From positions 52,082,645 to 52,146,644 of the forward strand of contig CM033393.1 of assembly GCA_019426215.1 (NCBI GenBank): a stretch of DNA of 64,000 nt, written 5' to 3'. Made by a program: the position numbers and the translations under genes. The notes under the pieces are model-generated. The model ran no database searches. It was not told where the DNA came from and worked only from the letters and a program-made list of their open reading frames with translations. The stretch's first letter is position 1. Every line of letters begins with the position of its first letter. This document shows positions 37,167-48,886 of this stretch, one piece after another. Origin of the DNA: Buddleja alternifolia (lineage: Eukaryota; Streptophyta; Magnoliopsida; Lamiales; Scrophulariaceae).

Positions 37167-38636
37167 CTGTTTCTTCCTTATTTCACAATCGAGATACCCT
37201 AATTTTTTCCCCTCCACAAAAAACCTCCAAACAGAAAGCAAATCCCCAAATTCACCTACCGCAAACGTTCATCAGATTAAAAAAATTATTCCAGAGCTTG
37301 AATTTGAATGAGGAGCCCTAGACTAGATCTCAGATAATTTACTTACGCGTATGTCTGAGTTGTGTGCTTCGTGCCTTTGTGCAGTGCCATTCTTTTCTTT
37401 TCTTTTCTTTTTTTCATTTTTATCCTTTTTGGTTTTCTTTTTTCTTTTCCATTTTACTTTTTTTTATTACTTTTGATTGCTTTTATTACACTTTAGTTTT
37501 GATTTTTTGGTGGGAGTTGGAAAAGTGAGATATGAGGAGTCTTGTCAGAGGAATCACAGTGAATTTGTCAGTTACTCTAACCTTTAGGAGGTTTGACCGC
37601 TCCAAATTTTTGCGGATTTTTATTTTTTGTTCAACGCGCTATGCAACTGGGATATCGTGCTTTGTGCCATTATGGCCTTTTTGTACAGACACAATTCAAG
37701 AATTTGGGCCTATTTTATAGGGCTGTAATATATTTTCAACTGTTTTCAGATTTCGATGTTGGGCCTTTCTTCAATAGTTTCCGGGCTTGTGGTAGTTTTA
37801 AATCCTAAATTCGAATTTTTTTTTTTTTTATCATACAAATTAGATGAACAAAAGTATTTGAAGCCCCATGTGATTTTAGTTGAATGAAAGATATCAACTT
37901 CTAGGTTTAGCTCCACGTGACATGCAACCACACATGATAGTTACTTGATGAATCCCATTAATGTTCTTAATGATGCAGGTCTCCCTAAAATCTTTAATCT
38001 GAATCATATATATAAATATATAATAAGTGTAAAATATCTTCAAACATACTGATGCGGGTAGAATTTTGCATCATATGCCTTTAGGATTTCTTCTGTGATT
38101 TCATTCGTGTACCTAGACCTGCAAAAGAAAAGAGAGTGTTAGAAGGAGCGCCAAGGGTTTTCTCGGCGTTGGCCGCCCTCTAACGCTTCAGTCAGAAATT
38201 CACCAACAAAGTTTATCTAACGTTAAAGATATGTTTCATCCGTTTCTTTCCCATCTTAGAATAAGTCATATTTATAGTTTTTAATCATAGGGTACATGAA
38301 ACTCTAATGGTGATAAATGTGTTGGGTTTGGGCCCTCTAGTAATCCATATATTCAACTCAGTTCAATGAACACATTTCACCTACATCACATACAAAAACG
38401 TATAACTAGTTCTTTCAACATTACAAGTGTTTGTATCTCAATATGAAAACCACATATTTATATATAACTGGTGCGCATTTGTATTTGAAAGAATAAGTAG
38501 TGTAAGTACCCTTGTGTTGCATGTATTTAATTTGAAACGTACAAGTTAAAGTCTACAATCAATAAAGCAAGATTGCAAATTAATGAAGAATAATCATGTA
38601 AACAATTCTGAGCTGGCTACAAATAAAAGCGACAGG
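37167..38636. other. MUB upstream region
   Basis: Contains the MUB 5' leader, a T-rich/TTTTC tract at 37395-37480 and AT-rich sequence. A GC-richer patch at about 38140-38200 ('gcgccaagggttttctcggcg...') may belong to an old repeat. No gene is supported. Confidence 0.45.
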
Positions 38637-39016
38637 CAGGGACGGAGCCAGGGGGACTAGAGAGTGCGGTCGCCCCCCCTCAATTTTGAAAAATCATTTT
38701 TTTACCTTTCAAAATTTTTTATATTTGGATTTCGGCCCTCCTCAAAATAAAAAAATATCATATTTTTTCCCTTTATTTGGAGTTCGTCCCCCCCAAATCC
38801 AAAATCCTGGTTATAACGAAAAAGATATAAGAGTATAAAATATGTCAAAAGTTGTAATTGAACCTAGTTTCTTATTATATTTTCCTCCACAGATATACCG
38901 TACCGTACTGCGTGGGCACCCCCCTTTGACTCCTTCAACTATCTGTCAAAAAAAAAATATATACATATATCACAATAATCTTGCCCCCCTCGTTCAAATT
39001 TCTGTCTCCGTCCTTG
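38637..39016. mobile_element. hAT-type MITE, copy 1
   Basis: Starts CAGGGACGGAGCCAG and ends in the complement of CAAGGACGGAGACAG. Flanks are 8 bp, GCGACAGG (38629-38636) and ACGACAGG (39017-39024), identical at 7 of 8. The interior matches the second copy at 45745-46355 over most of its length ('cattttttacctt', 'gtcaaaagttgtaattgaacct', 'taccgtaccg'). It is 380 bp with no coding capacity. Confidence 0.88.
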
Positions 39017-40282
39017 ACGACAGGGATTTTCACGCCCGCTGGAGTTATATGTTCCGGGTAGGGGTCTACACATGTTTGCGCAAACTTATATGATGAGTCA
39101 TCTAATCAACGTCAATCTTCCTTTACGTTCATTCCTCTTTTCTTCTTTTAGCTTCATGGAAGTGCATGTACTATTACAATATCTAAACACTATATAAACA
39201 AAATAAAATGACGCAAGATATATGTTGTCCATCAATTTTTTGGTGCTAAGATGGTTTTTGGTGAAATTAAAATATATTTTTTTGTTAGTAAGAAAAGTTA
39301 TCTTCTCCACATCAGATTTTACCTTAGCCTATACTTTGAAATATAACGTTTTTCTCATAATTGGTAACTTCTCTCATATTATATACAAACTATAGGAAAA
39401 GTTTGAAAACTGCTGGACCGCTCACGATTTGATCGAACTCAAATGTATTTTTATAAAATGGGTGATCAGTCGTATAACAAATATAATTTACTCACTCTGT
39501 GAAATATATTTTGCTTCGACCAAATCGAGAGCGGGCTAGAATTTCCCGAAAAGTTTGACCACCCACGCTAACATAATTAGCTTTATATTCAGCTCAATCT
39601 TATCCAATCGAGTTAACTATATAGGTATTTGCTTCCCGGAAATCCCTAATAATTAAATTAAATGGAAATATTATTGTTTAATTAAGGGTTGTAGTTTGAT
39701 GTAGTTGAAGTTTCATTATTTTATAGGTACCTCCGCGAACATGAAGCCATGTTGTGCCCATATTATATGCTCTCAACAACTAAAAACTAAGATTGGGGAG
39801 ACCATGACCGGAGGGGGGGCACGGCTCTCGTACGTGGTGGCATGGGTTTAATTAACTCGTCTCACTTTCTTAATGACAAAAATAATTGGAGGGTTTTACC
39901 AGAAAGTTAAATTAGTTCATTAATTAATTAAGTTCACCTTTTTATTTAGAGAGCTCAAATGGTGTTTTGCTCTATGTTCTCTTAGACATGTACATTTCGT
40001 ATGCTATCATCTATTAGTGAAATTGCATATTATATGACATTTTGATGTTAGTAATTTGTTAATGAAAATTTGATGAAGCTAAGTTTTTAATGTGATTGAG
40101 TGATAAAATTCCATATATCAGATATAGGAGTATAATTTATCTAAATATAAACTAAATTTTTTTGTGGAGCTTGGTCATAACATGATATGTTAAACCTCAA
40201 ATATATTTACTTCAAATCAAATTTGAAACAACTTAGATTAATATTCTACTAAAAGAAAGAAGAAGTAAAAAACAGACATATA
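39017..40282. other. Intergenic, no gene seen
   Basis: AT-rich intergenic DNA between two transposons; I see nothing further in it. Confidence 0.4.
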
Positions 40283-40713
40283 CACTACAAAAAAATAAGA
40301 CATTGGTGACAAAAATACCAAGTGACAATGTCAAACTTATCACTAATTATTAGTGACAACTAACGAGAACTTTTGTCTTGTCACTAAAATATGTTCCACA
40401 TGTTTAATAGTGTTAAAATTTGTATAAAAATTGTCACTTTTGATAATTAGTGACAAAATATTGTTGTCACTATTAACAATTAGTGACACACATTTTGTGA
40501 CAACTCAGTGACAACAATTATAGTTATCACTCTATTTGTATTGTCACTATACATGTGTCACTAATTGTCAATAGTGACAAATTTAAAGAAACTCATTATG
40601 ACAATTTTTTATTGTGACAAAGTAAAAATTATTATCACTCATTATGTATATCTTATGACAATTTTAATATTGTCACTTCAAATTTTGTCATAAATATTGC
40701 TTTTTGTGCAGTG
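40283..40713. mobile_element. CACTA-type MITE
   Basis: Starts CACTACAAAAAAATAAG and ends in TTTTTGTGCAGTG, the complement of CACTGCACAAAAA. It has a 3-bp duplication ATA on both sides (40280-40282 and 40714-40716), as expected for CACTA elements. The whole interior is an array of GTGACAA and TTGTCAC motifs in alternating orientation, the subterminal binding-site style of this superfamily. No transposase is present. Confidence 0.9.
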
Positions 40714-40901
40714 ATATTTCTCCAGAAAGCACTTCATAAAACTTAATTATCAAAAAATCCGATCTGATCAGATAAGCTTTCTGATATACCTATATATTAT
40801 TATATATATTTAACATGTGTCTGTCGTATAGTGAAATGTCTAAATTCGTATAGAAGCTCCGTATCTTCAAACCCCGTATGTATCATATAGATATAAGAGT
40901 A

Positions 40902-41757
40902 GAGAAAAATTCACTTTTGGTCCCGTAGGATTCGCCCTAAAACACTTTTAGTCCCGTGGAATTTTTTTTACATTTTTAGTCTCATAGGAGTCAAAAAGTG
41001 ACACTTTTGGTCTCAAGCATTAAAAAATGGACAAAAATTGACGTGTGTGCTACACGCACCGTTAGTTTAAATGGATAAAAAAAGAACTTCAAAAAAAAAT
41101 TAAAATAAATTCAAAATATTAATAAAATAATAAAAAAATAAAAAAGAAAAGGAAGATGAACATGGTTCATTTTCTTCACACACACCCCACTTTTCATGTT
41201 CTCCCCCTCCCCCAAAAGAACCTCTACCCCATCCCTAATCCCACGCTACCACCGCCGCCAAAGCTCGACCTAAAACTCACCAAAAACACCCTTCAAACCC
41301 CTGACCCCCAAACCGTGACCCCCGAAACCCCGTAACTGAAAAACCTTGATGAAGGAGGCTATGGTGGTGGTGTTTGCGAAGACTGGTCGCGGTGGTGGTG
41401 GGGCAGCGTGGCGATGGCGGGTGGTGGTGGTGGTGTTGGTCGTCTTCCCGTCTTCCTTCTTTTTGCCTTTTTTTTTAACTTTTTTATTTATTTAATTAAT
41501 ATTTAATTTCTTTTTGAATTTTTTTTATTTTTTTATTAATATTTTGAATTTATTTTAATTGCTTTTTGAATTTTATTTTTTTCTTAAAATTAACGGCACG
41601 TGTAACACACATTCCAATTTCTGTCTATTTTTTAACGTTTGGAGCCAAAAGTGTCACTTTTTGACTCCTATGAGACTAAAAGTGTAAAAAAAAATCATAC
41701 GGGACTAAAAGTGTTTTGGGGCAACTACTCCTATGGGACCAAAAGTGAATTTTTCCC
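40902..41757. mobile_element. Mutator-like element with about 190-bp inverted ends
   Basis: The left end begins GAGAAAAATTCACTTTTGG; the right end in reverse complement begins GGGAAAAATTCACTTTTGG. The inverted repeats extend about 190 bp (shared phrases 'aaaagtgacacttttgg' and 'acgtgtg..acac'). Flanks carry TATAAGAGTA on both sides (40892-40901 and 41758-41767), 9-10 bp as for Mutator insertions. The interior (41160-41460) has a GC-richer block with CCACC and GGTGGTGG runs that may be captured gene sequence (Pack-MULE style). No reading frame is convincing. Confidence 0.9.
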
Positions 41758-41767
41758 TATAAGAGTA

Positions 41768-42692
41768 TAAGGACCTATATCCGTGTACTAGGGTTGATGA
41801 TCCTTAACTTCGTTGACGTGGTCGTGAGATTTCATCTATACAAAGTGGACGATAGATCCAGTTCATATGAGTATTTGCATGAAGGTCCTTGATCAGGAAC
41901 CTATTTATATAACACTCTAAGATCACATGTTTTTACTAGGCGGGTTTAGTTATCCCATAGTTCGACCCTACGTACTAGGTATAATCCTGATTGTCCCTTA
42001 TGGACACGCGGTGTCATCATCCTACGACGATATCCAGTTGTAAATGTTTTACCCGTACAACGTGGAAACACTATAAATACATGCATTTATTGAGAGCAGG
42101 GACGGAATCTAAGCATTTAATAGACTTCGTGAGGCATATTCGTATCTTCGCTATTAAGGCTGAACACTCAACAGTACGATCCTGTAACATAAATTTGAAT
42201 ACATTTCGTATACGAACCCACATCATAATTTCATAGATATATTATACATTTGAATTACGCTAAATTTGATCTCATTAGAGTTACGTAAGCAACTCGGTTA
42301 GTTCGAATGCAGTCTATAATCTTAATTAGTAACTATTGATTCTATTATGAGGTCATCCTGACTGAGTAAGTCCAATTCGTGTAATCGACCTAAATCCGTT
42401 GACGTCGTCAATATTCACCTTAGTGATTTTATATAAACTATCCCTGGTGTTTTTGGACTTCAAAAATAATGATGGAGTGCTTGGGGGAAAATAATTTTTG
42501 TGGGTTTTTTAGATTGACAATGTTTGTAATGCTACTGATTCATCTGGTTATATTCAAGAAATTACAGATAAATTGATCGCTCTTTCCTCTTTCTTGCTCT
42601 ACAAACACTGGCAAGAAACAAAGAGCTCTACGCGAGATTTTTGCTTTTTTTTTTCTTTAATTTGAAAAAAGAGAAAATGATGATATATCAAA
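41768..42692. other. Intergenic, 3' of the glutaredoxin gene
   Basis: No gene or repeat recognised. The last 100 bp should contain the glutaredoxin 3' UTR and polyadenylation region. Confidence 0.4.
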
Positions 42693-43076
42693 TTAAAGCC
42701 AAAGGGCACCAGCCTCTTTGAGAAGTGGAACAAGGGTGCCACTGATGTGAGACGCCATAACTCTATCCATAGCACCCACCAGCTTGCCGCCGATAAACAC
42801 CACCGGCACGGAGGAGCCACCGCCGAGCAGCCGCATCAAAGCCTTCTCCAATTCTTCTCCTCTGGGGTCTTCATCAAGCTCGTACACCGTCGGGTTAACG
42901 CCCATGCCGCAGAAAAGGCGCTTCACGGCGTGGCACATGCAGCATGTGCTCATGCTGAAGATCACCACCGCGTTTCCGGCGGCCATTCTTTCTATGCGCT
43001 CAAATGGGTCTGTCGCAACGCTGCGTTTAGCTGGGAAGTTATTGTAAGAGTTCCAGGATTCTGTGTGGTAATGCAT
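42693..43076 (-). CDS. CC-type glutaredoxin (ROXY class)
   Basis: Intronless minus-strand gene of 127 residues. The active site is [13 protein letters not shown] at about residues 46-58, the CCMC form that defines the land-plant-specific class III glutaredoxins. Then come the glutathione-binding elements [18 protein letters not shown], and the protein ends GALWL. In this class the ALWL tail recruits TOPLESS corepressors, and the protein binds TGA bZIP factors in the nucleus. Members act in flower development and in nitrate, jasmonate and stress responses. ATG 43076 is the only good start. A TATAAATA box lies at 43227-43234. Length and motifs are complete. The ROXY subgroup is not certain. Confidence 0.96.
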   Translation of the reverse strand: MHYHTESWNSYNNFPAKRSVATDPFERIERMAAGNAVVIFSMSTCCMCHAVKRLFCGMGVNPTVYELDEDPRGEELEKALMRLLGGGSSVPVVFIGGKLVGAMDRVMASHISGTLVPLLKEAGALWL

Positions 43077-43226
43077 TTTGGTACTTTAGATAGATAGATA
43101 CGGGCTTCGAGAAGAGGTATATAGGAATAGGACTGTGAAACTGTGTGTGGTTTTAGTCTTGCTTTGTACGGAAACTGTGTTTTATAGGGTTTTGAGATTC
43201 AAGGAAAGAAATGAGATCGATCGTGG

Positions 43227-43234
43227 TATTTATA
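43227..43234 (-). promoter_or_regulatory. TATA box of the glutaredoxin gene
   Basis: TATAAATA on the minus strand, about 150 bp upstream of the glutaredoxin start codon. This would place transcription start near 43195-43205 and give a leader of roughly 120 bases. Confidence 0.65.
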
Positions 43235-43547
43235 GACACAAAATAGATAGCTAGGCCATAAAACGATAATGTGATATATATTTCATAAAATATATAACAT
43301 TTAACTTTCCAATATTACCCCTCCGAAACAACTAAAGGTCATGTTACCGCCAATTAATCAGATATCAACCAACATTCATTAAAGCAAAATTCATGGCCGT
43401 GTTTGTTTTTATTTTTAAATAAATTTTGGTCAAAATTTATTTGTTTTATGTTTTTTTAATTAAAAATGACTTTTTTGATCAAAAAATTTGTGAGTTATTG
43501 TCTTCCTATTTGTGACTACTTTAGGGTGTCTACTAATTACGTCAACT

Positions 43548-43586
<39 letters not shown>

Positions 43587-45447
43587 CCATAGTATTACAA
43601 TCATTTAAACTTATATTATATTATATTTTTCAATTATTAACTAATTATAAACAAAACTTTTTCAGATAAAAACTTACATGATTTGATCGCTTCAGTAACT
43701 TTTGTCTCTTCTGAAAATAAAATCAAACACAAAACCAAACACATTTTCATCAAAATACACATCTTCCAATAAAAAATTTCACCAAAATTTTCACACAAAA
43801 AAAAAAATCCAAAATAAAAGCAAACACAGCCCATGTTTTTAGTTTCAAATATAGCAAGTCCAATCCTAAATAGAATCGTGTTCCATCTCTTCACTATAAA
43901 AAATTTAATTTTTGTCCATATCATTTAAACACAATGAAAATCCCATTGACTTCGACGGTACCAAAGAATGTAGCTCAGTGCCATGGTCCAAATTGGTTGA
44001 CTACAGATTCGTCTCGGCTTTAGAAGTGGTATATGCAATCATGGCCAAAACATTATTCATGGCTTATAATCATTGTGAATGTTAGTTCATTAAAAAAATT
44101 ATGACTTTTCATCCATAGTTAAAAAGTCCTAGATTAACATTTCTTTTACCATGACATGTTGGAGTTTAAAATAGTCAGCATCTTTTTTTCACCACGTTTG
44201 ACATCACCGTTGCAATATGAAACATCAACCATGGACAAATGAGCCATGAGTTTAGACTTCTATAAAGCATGGCTTCAAGCCATAATATTTATTTTTATTA
44301 CAATACTTAATCTTCTTGTAGTGCTTATTTCATGTACTTATCTACCTGATAAGTTTATGTGAATCTTTATCTTAAATAGACAAGTGATCATATGTATATC
44401 ATACGCTTGTCATGCATATAAATACATGAAATAGGAAATAAAACCTTATTTGAAACAGAATATCCGATTTGCGCTAATTCAAATTTTAATTCGAGACAAC
44501 CACATGCAGACAGAGTTTTATACGTATTTAATTAGGAAAAAAATAGAATAAAATCTCACTACTCCAAGTAGTATAATAGTAGTAAATTTGTATTTTCATG
44601 CAATTGATAATTAATTAATGTCGGTTCTGGTCATGCTTTTAATGAATTTTCCTCCACTTATGTCTGTTTTGATTTTTCATTTTCTGTATGCGTGACATAA
44701 ACATATAACATATTTCAGAAATTCTGAAGAGCTAGCAACAGCGCTCTAAATTTGGTCACTCGCAACTAGTAGCTGAAAATATGATATTTTTAATTTATGT
44801 AAACCACATGCATGCGGTCCCGCCTGCCTATTTAAACTACACTGAAAGAAATTAAAGTCTGATACAAATAGCAGAGATTAATTCTTTCTCAACTGAAAAA
44901 AATTGGAACCGACTTCCAGTTGAGAAATGATCTTTTGTGGAATTGATTTATGATACCTTACATGGCATATACTTATAAAAATTAATTTCTAGGACAAAAA
45001 ATAAACTAGAAACAGAAATAGTAATTAAACTATTTATATATATGGCGATATAATAATGACTTAATTAATTCCCTTTTTCGAGGGAAGTTATATATATATA
45101 TATATACACACACATATAAACACAAGTAGAGTTAGTTTATACACACAGGAATGGGAGGGACGGGACAAGAGCAACAGGCTTTTCCAGAAAAGGATATGGA
45201 TATGGGTTTTTTTAGACGGCTGCTTTCGTCCTTCTTGTCGGTCCCTACTTTCATCCGAGAGTACTGATGAACTTGCATGCCCTGCCTAATTTATTTTATT
45301 ATTATTTTCTCTTTCTCAAATTACGTACTAAGCAAATGTGATGAGATCAATTATATATTGTATATTTATCTATATATATTGACAAATTCTCAATATAATG
45401 AGAAGAAGTAGAAATATACTGCAAATATTTTTTGTCTCAAGTTAAAT
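43235..45447. other. Intergenic, upstream of the glutaredoxin gene
   Basis: AT-rich with a (TA)17 microsatellite at 43551-43584 and TA/CA tracts near 45090-45125. No gene recognised; the short frame 43466-43669 runs through the TA repeat and is not real. Confidence 0.45.
43551..43584. repeat. (TA)17 microsatellite
   Basis: Uninterrupted TA repeat. Confidence 0.95.
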
Positions 45448-45452
45448 ATATG

Positions 45453-46507
45453 TGACATGCACTTGCCGTCTCACACACCGAACCCCCTTGTACGAGATAT
45501 TGTCCATTTTGACACGAATCTTATCAGTTTGTACTTTAAAAGGCGTCTCGCTAGGGAGAGATGAACTTAGAACTTATAAGTCAGTCAAGACCCTTATATT
45601 CATCTAATGTGGGATAGTAATTACATACACATCATAAGCCTCCTCAAACGAGGGGCTTGGGTAAAGCACATGGCCTCGTTCCTACAGACGGCGCCAATAT
45701 GATGTGGCATGCACTTGTCTTCTCGCACACAGGACACCCTCGCACAGGGGCGGACGTATGTTGATCTCAGGGGGGGGGGGCAGTGCCCCCCCTGAATTTT
45801 TTTTTTTTTTTTTTAATATAGGTATATTTTGAAATTTTAATTTTTAAATTACACTAATGCCCCCCCTCAAATTATCAAATGCCCCCCCTCGGTTCGGTTT
45901 CGATTTTTATTTTTCAAGATTCTTGATTTCGGTTTTGGGATTCGGTTAACTGAACCAAAAATCGAAAGAGTTTACAAATAATATATAATTTTTATTTATA
46001 GTTGGGGGTAATATGGAAAATTATTACCCCTGAAATTACTAAATGCCCCCCCTCAAGTTTGAAAATTCATTTTTTTACCTTACAAAATTTTTTATATTTA
46101 AATTTCATCCCCCCAAAGTAAAAAAATATCACGTTTTCTCCCTTTACTTTGAGTTCACCCGCCCAAAACCCAAAATTCTGGCTATAAAAAAAAGTATAAA
46201 AGTATAAATTATATCAAAAGTTGTAATTGAACCTAATTAGTTATTATATTTTCCTTCATAAATATAGCGTACCGTACCGCGGGGGGCAAGCCCCCCGCAC
46301 CCCCCTCGGTAATTCCTAGTGCCCCCCCTGACTTCTCATTCTGAATCCGCCACTACCCTCGCATGAGGTATTATCCGCTTTGGCTGAAGTCTCACTCGTT
46401 TGTCCTTAAAATGCACCTCGCTAGGGAAAGAGGAATTTGGGACTTATAAGTCACTCAAGACCCTCGTCTCCATCCGATGTTAGATTATAGTAATTACATA
46501 TACATCA
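45453..46507. mobile_element. TRIM-like element with 182-184-bp LTRs, split by a hAT element
   Basis: Two similar direct repeats, 45453-45634 (TGACATGCAC...ACACATCA) and 45705-46507 (TGGCATGCAC...ATACATCA), are separated by about 70 bp. The second is interrupted by the hAT element 45745-46355; without it and one target duplication it measures about 184 bp. Both begin TG and end CA. The outer flanks share a 5-bp duplication ATATG (45448-45452 and 46508-46512), as left by LTR retrotransposon integrase. The internal region is too short for any gene and I could not recognise a standard primer-binding site, so this is a terminal-repeat-in-miniature type or an internally deleted copy. Confidence 0.78.
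45745..46355. mobile_element. hAT-type MITE, copy 2, nested in the TRIM-like element
   Basis: Starts CAGGGGCGGACG and ends in the complement of TAGTGGCGGATTC. Flanks are a perfect 8-bp duplication CCCTCGCA (45737-45744 and 46356-46363). It is homologous to 38637-39016 but about 230 bp longer; the extra part (about 45800-46040) contains TTCGGTT-type sequence and repeated GCCCCCCCT blocks and may be a further insertion or an older form of the family. No coding capacity. Confidence 0.92.
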
Positions 46508-46512
46508 ATATG

Positions 46513-48683
46513 GCTGAAAACAAAAGGGAAAAATCAATATACCCCGTGAACTATACCTTACACATCAATTACCCTCAAACTATTAAAACATCACTTATCC
46601 CATTAATTTTAGGTGAGTTGGCAATTATCGCGTGAATTTTATTTTTTCACATGTGGATTTTATTTTCTTATAAACCCAAAAATATGCATAAGTAATGCTA
46701 TTATAGTAAAAAAACATTACACAGATCTAATCAGCATCTTTTTCCCTTTTCTTTTCCCTCTTTTTTCTTCAATTTCTTGCCAAAAGTCAAAAAATATTTT
46801 TGATATATTTCTGAAAATTAATTATTGCTATCTATTGAAACTAGCTTGTGAAGACATTACAGTAGAGGAGATTGAAAATGATGCTTAGAAACAATGACAC
46901 AGGAGACATTACATACAAATAAAGCTAAATAGAGTAATCATTTACCTAACAAGGAAAACAAGCTAGATAGATTAATCACTTTATTTCTCATCCTTTTTTT
47001 GTTACGAATGTAAATGAAGGAGAAAATTGACAAAAGCTCTACACTATAACAGAAAACACGGGGGACTCCTGCTAGAGATCTAACACGCCCTTTGAGAATA
47101 GGGGTAAGCATCGAATCGAGCTTGAGATATTTTGACCTGACGAGTGATTTTCTTAATATATTTAATTGACATAAAATTCTGCACTAATTAATTCCAAATG
47201 CAATTCTGGAGAAATTTTCCAAGTGAAATTAAGGTGCATAAATTATTGAAACCCTAGGCTCCGTATGGTTGTGTTTTCGAAAATGAATTCTGAGATTTTT
47301 TTGGGGAATGTGTATTACAGAAATTCGTGTGAAAATGTTGACTTTATTTGTTTGTTTGGATGTATTTTTAGAATTTGATTGAAAGTAGTGTAGATGTGAT
47401 ATAAAATTGATTTTTATTAGTATTTGATATATGAAATGATTGAGTTAGTTATAAATGTGATGATGATGGGGAAAAGATATTAAAATAATATTTTTTTGAA
47501 TAATGTTATGAATTGGTAATAAAGTAATATGTATATATGTGTATATATATATACATATACACACACATAATACAATATATATTATAGAAATAGAATGAAA
47601 AGACAAAAAAAAAAAAGGCAGCCAACAGTGGGGGGTGTTCATGGAGTAGGGGGCGGGTAGGGGTTTGGGGGTGGGGGTGGGGGGCCCTTCATTTTCATTT
47701 TTTTTTGTCACCTCTTTCATTTTTTTTTAATTTTAGATTTTTATCTTTTTTTCATTTCGTGTTTTCTTTTCAATTTTATATTTTAAAAGTTCAAGAAAAT
47801 TGAATCTTGCTCGTCTATATTTATAATAGTTAGTGTAATTATACGGTTCGCATTGAACAAATATAAAAATAGGATGTGGTCCATATATATAATATTTTAT
47901 GAAATGTATAAATATGATTGGAGCATAAGTAGTTCTATATTTCTTTTTCCATTTACATATAATATTTTATTTCCAATTTGATTGAGGCAAATTTATTTTC
48001 ATCTTCTTATAATGAGATACTATAATGTTACATAAAATATTTGCTCGAGCTCGAGCCGAGAAATTTGGCAAGATTCGGCTCGAGTTCGGCTCGTGGGCAA
48101 CTCTATTAAATACCACGTTAGTATCAAAATGAAATAATCGAGATTCAGTCGATATTTTTGAACCAACATCAAATAAATAAATTGATAAAAAAGTTAAAGA
48201 GACTTTTTTAGTATACATGGATTCTGCAATCACATTTTTGAACCAACATCAAAAAAATAAATGAAAACACAGAAGAGAAATAACAAATAAAGGAAGATAG
48301 TTTAGGGAAATAAGGAAAATGAATGTGTGTTAAAAGAGAAATTAGGAGAGATAAGTTACTTGAGATACTTGTCAAAAATTTATAAATAGTGATTGTCACA
48401 CCAAAGTTTAAAACCCTAGACGCCTATTGTTTTATTATATAGTTAGAAGTATAGATAATTTTGATAATTTACCATTACTTATGTTAGTTACCACATATTA
48501 GATGTATATGTCGAATGTACTCAACTTATTATGTTAAATCAGGTTAGCATAATGATTCAATTAGTTCTATAAGTAAATAAGTGAAAATACCTAATATAAA
48601 TGTGATTTTGCATTAAAATTGATATGTTAATAACTTATGAAATTTAACCTGTCATTCTACCTAATTAGCTAAAAGTTAAGTTG
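46513..48683. other. Intergenic, AT-rich
   Basis: No gene is supported. There is a TA/TG microsatellite at about 47527-47565 and a G-rich tract at 47630-47685 on the plus strand. A possible old hAT relic lies between about 47099 (AGGGGTAAGCATCGAATCG) and about 48104 (GGCTCGTGGGCAACTCTA), but no target duplication could be found. Confidence 0.45.
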
Positions 48684-48886
48684 TCTTTTATAATTTATAA
48701 ATTTAATGTCCCCTTAAACATAACTTTTCCTCTTTTTAAATTGCATGTTACTCAACTAATACTTATATAACATTTAATAAAATTTCTTTTATAATTTATA
48801 AATTTAATGTTCCCCTTAAACATAACTTTTCCTCTTTTTAAATTGCATGTTACTCAACTAATACTTATATAACATTTAATAAAATT
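48684..48886. repeat. Near-perfect tandem duplication of a 101-bp unit
   Basis: Positions 48684-48784 and 48785-48886 are the same sequence apart from the first base and a single extra T in the second copy. The near identity points to a recent event. The unit is AT-rich and non-coding. Confidence 0.92.

Noticed and set aside
42747..43097. 116-codon plus-strand open frame
   Set aside because: Antisense shadow of the glutaredoxin gene, caused by its high GC content.
47099..48104. Possible hAT element with AGGGGTAAGCATCG and CAACTCTA ends
   Set aside because: Ends pair poorly and the flanks share no 8-bp duplication, so borders are not supported.
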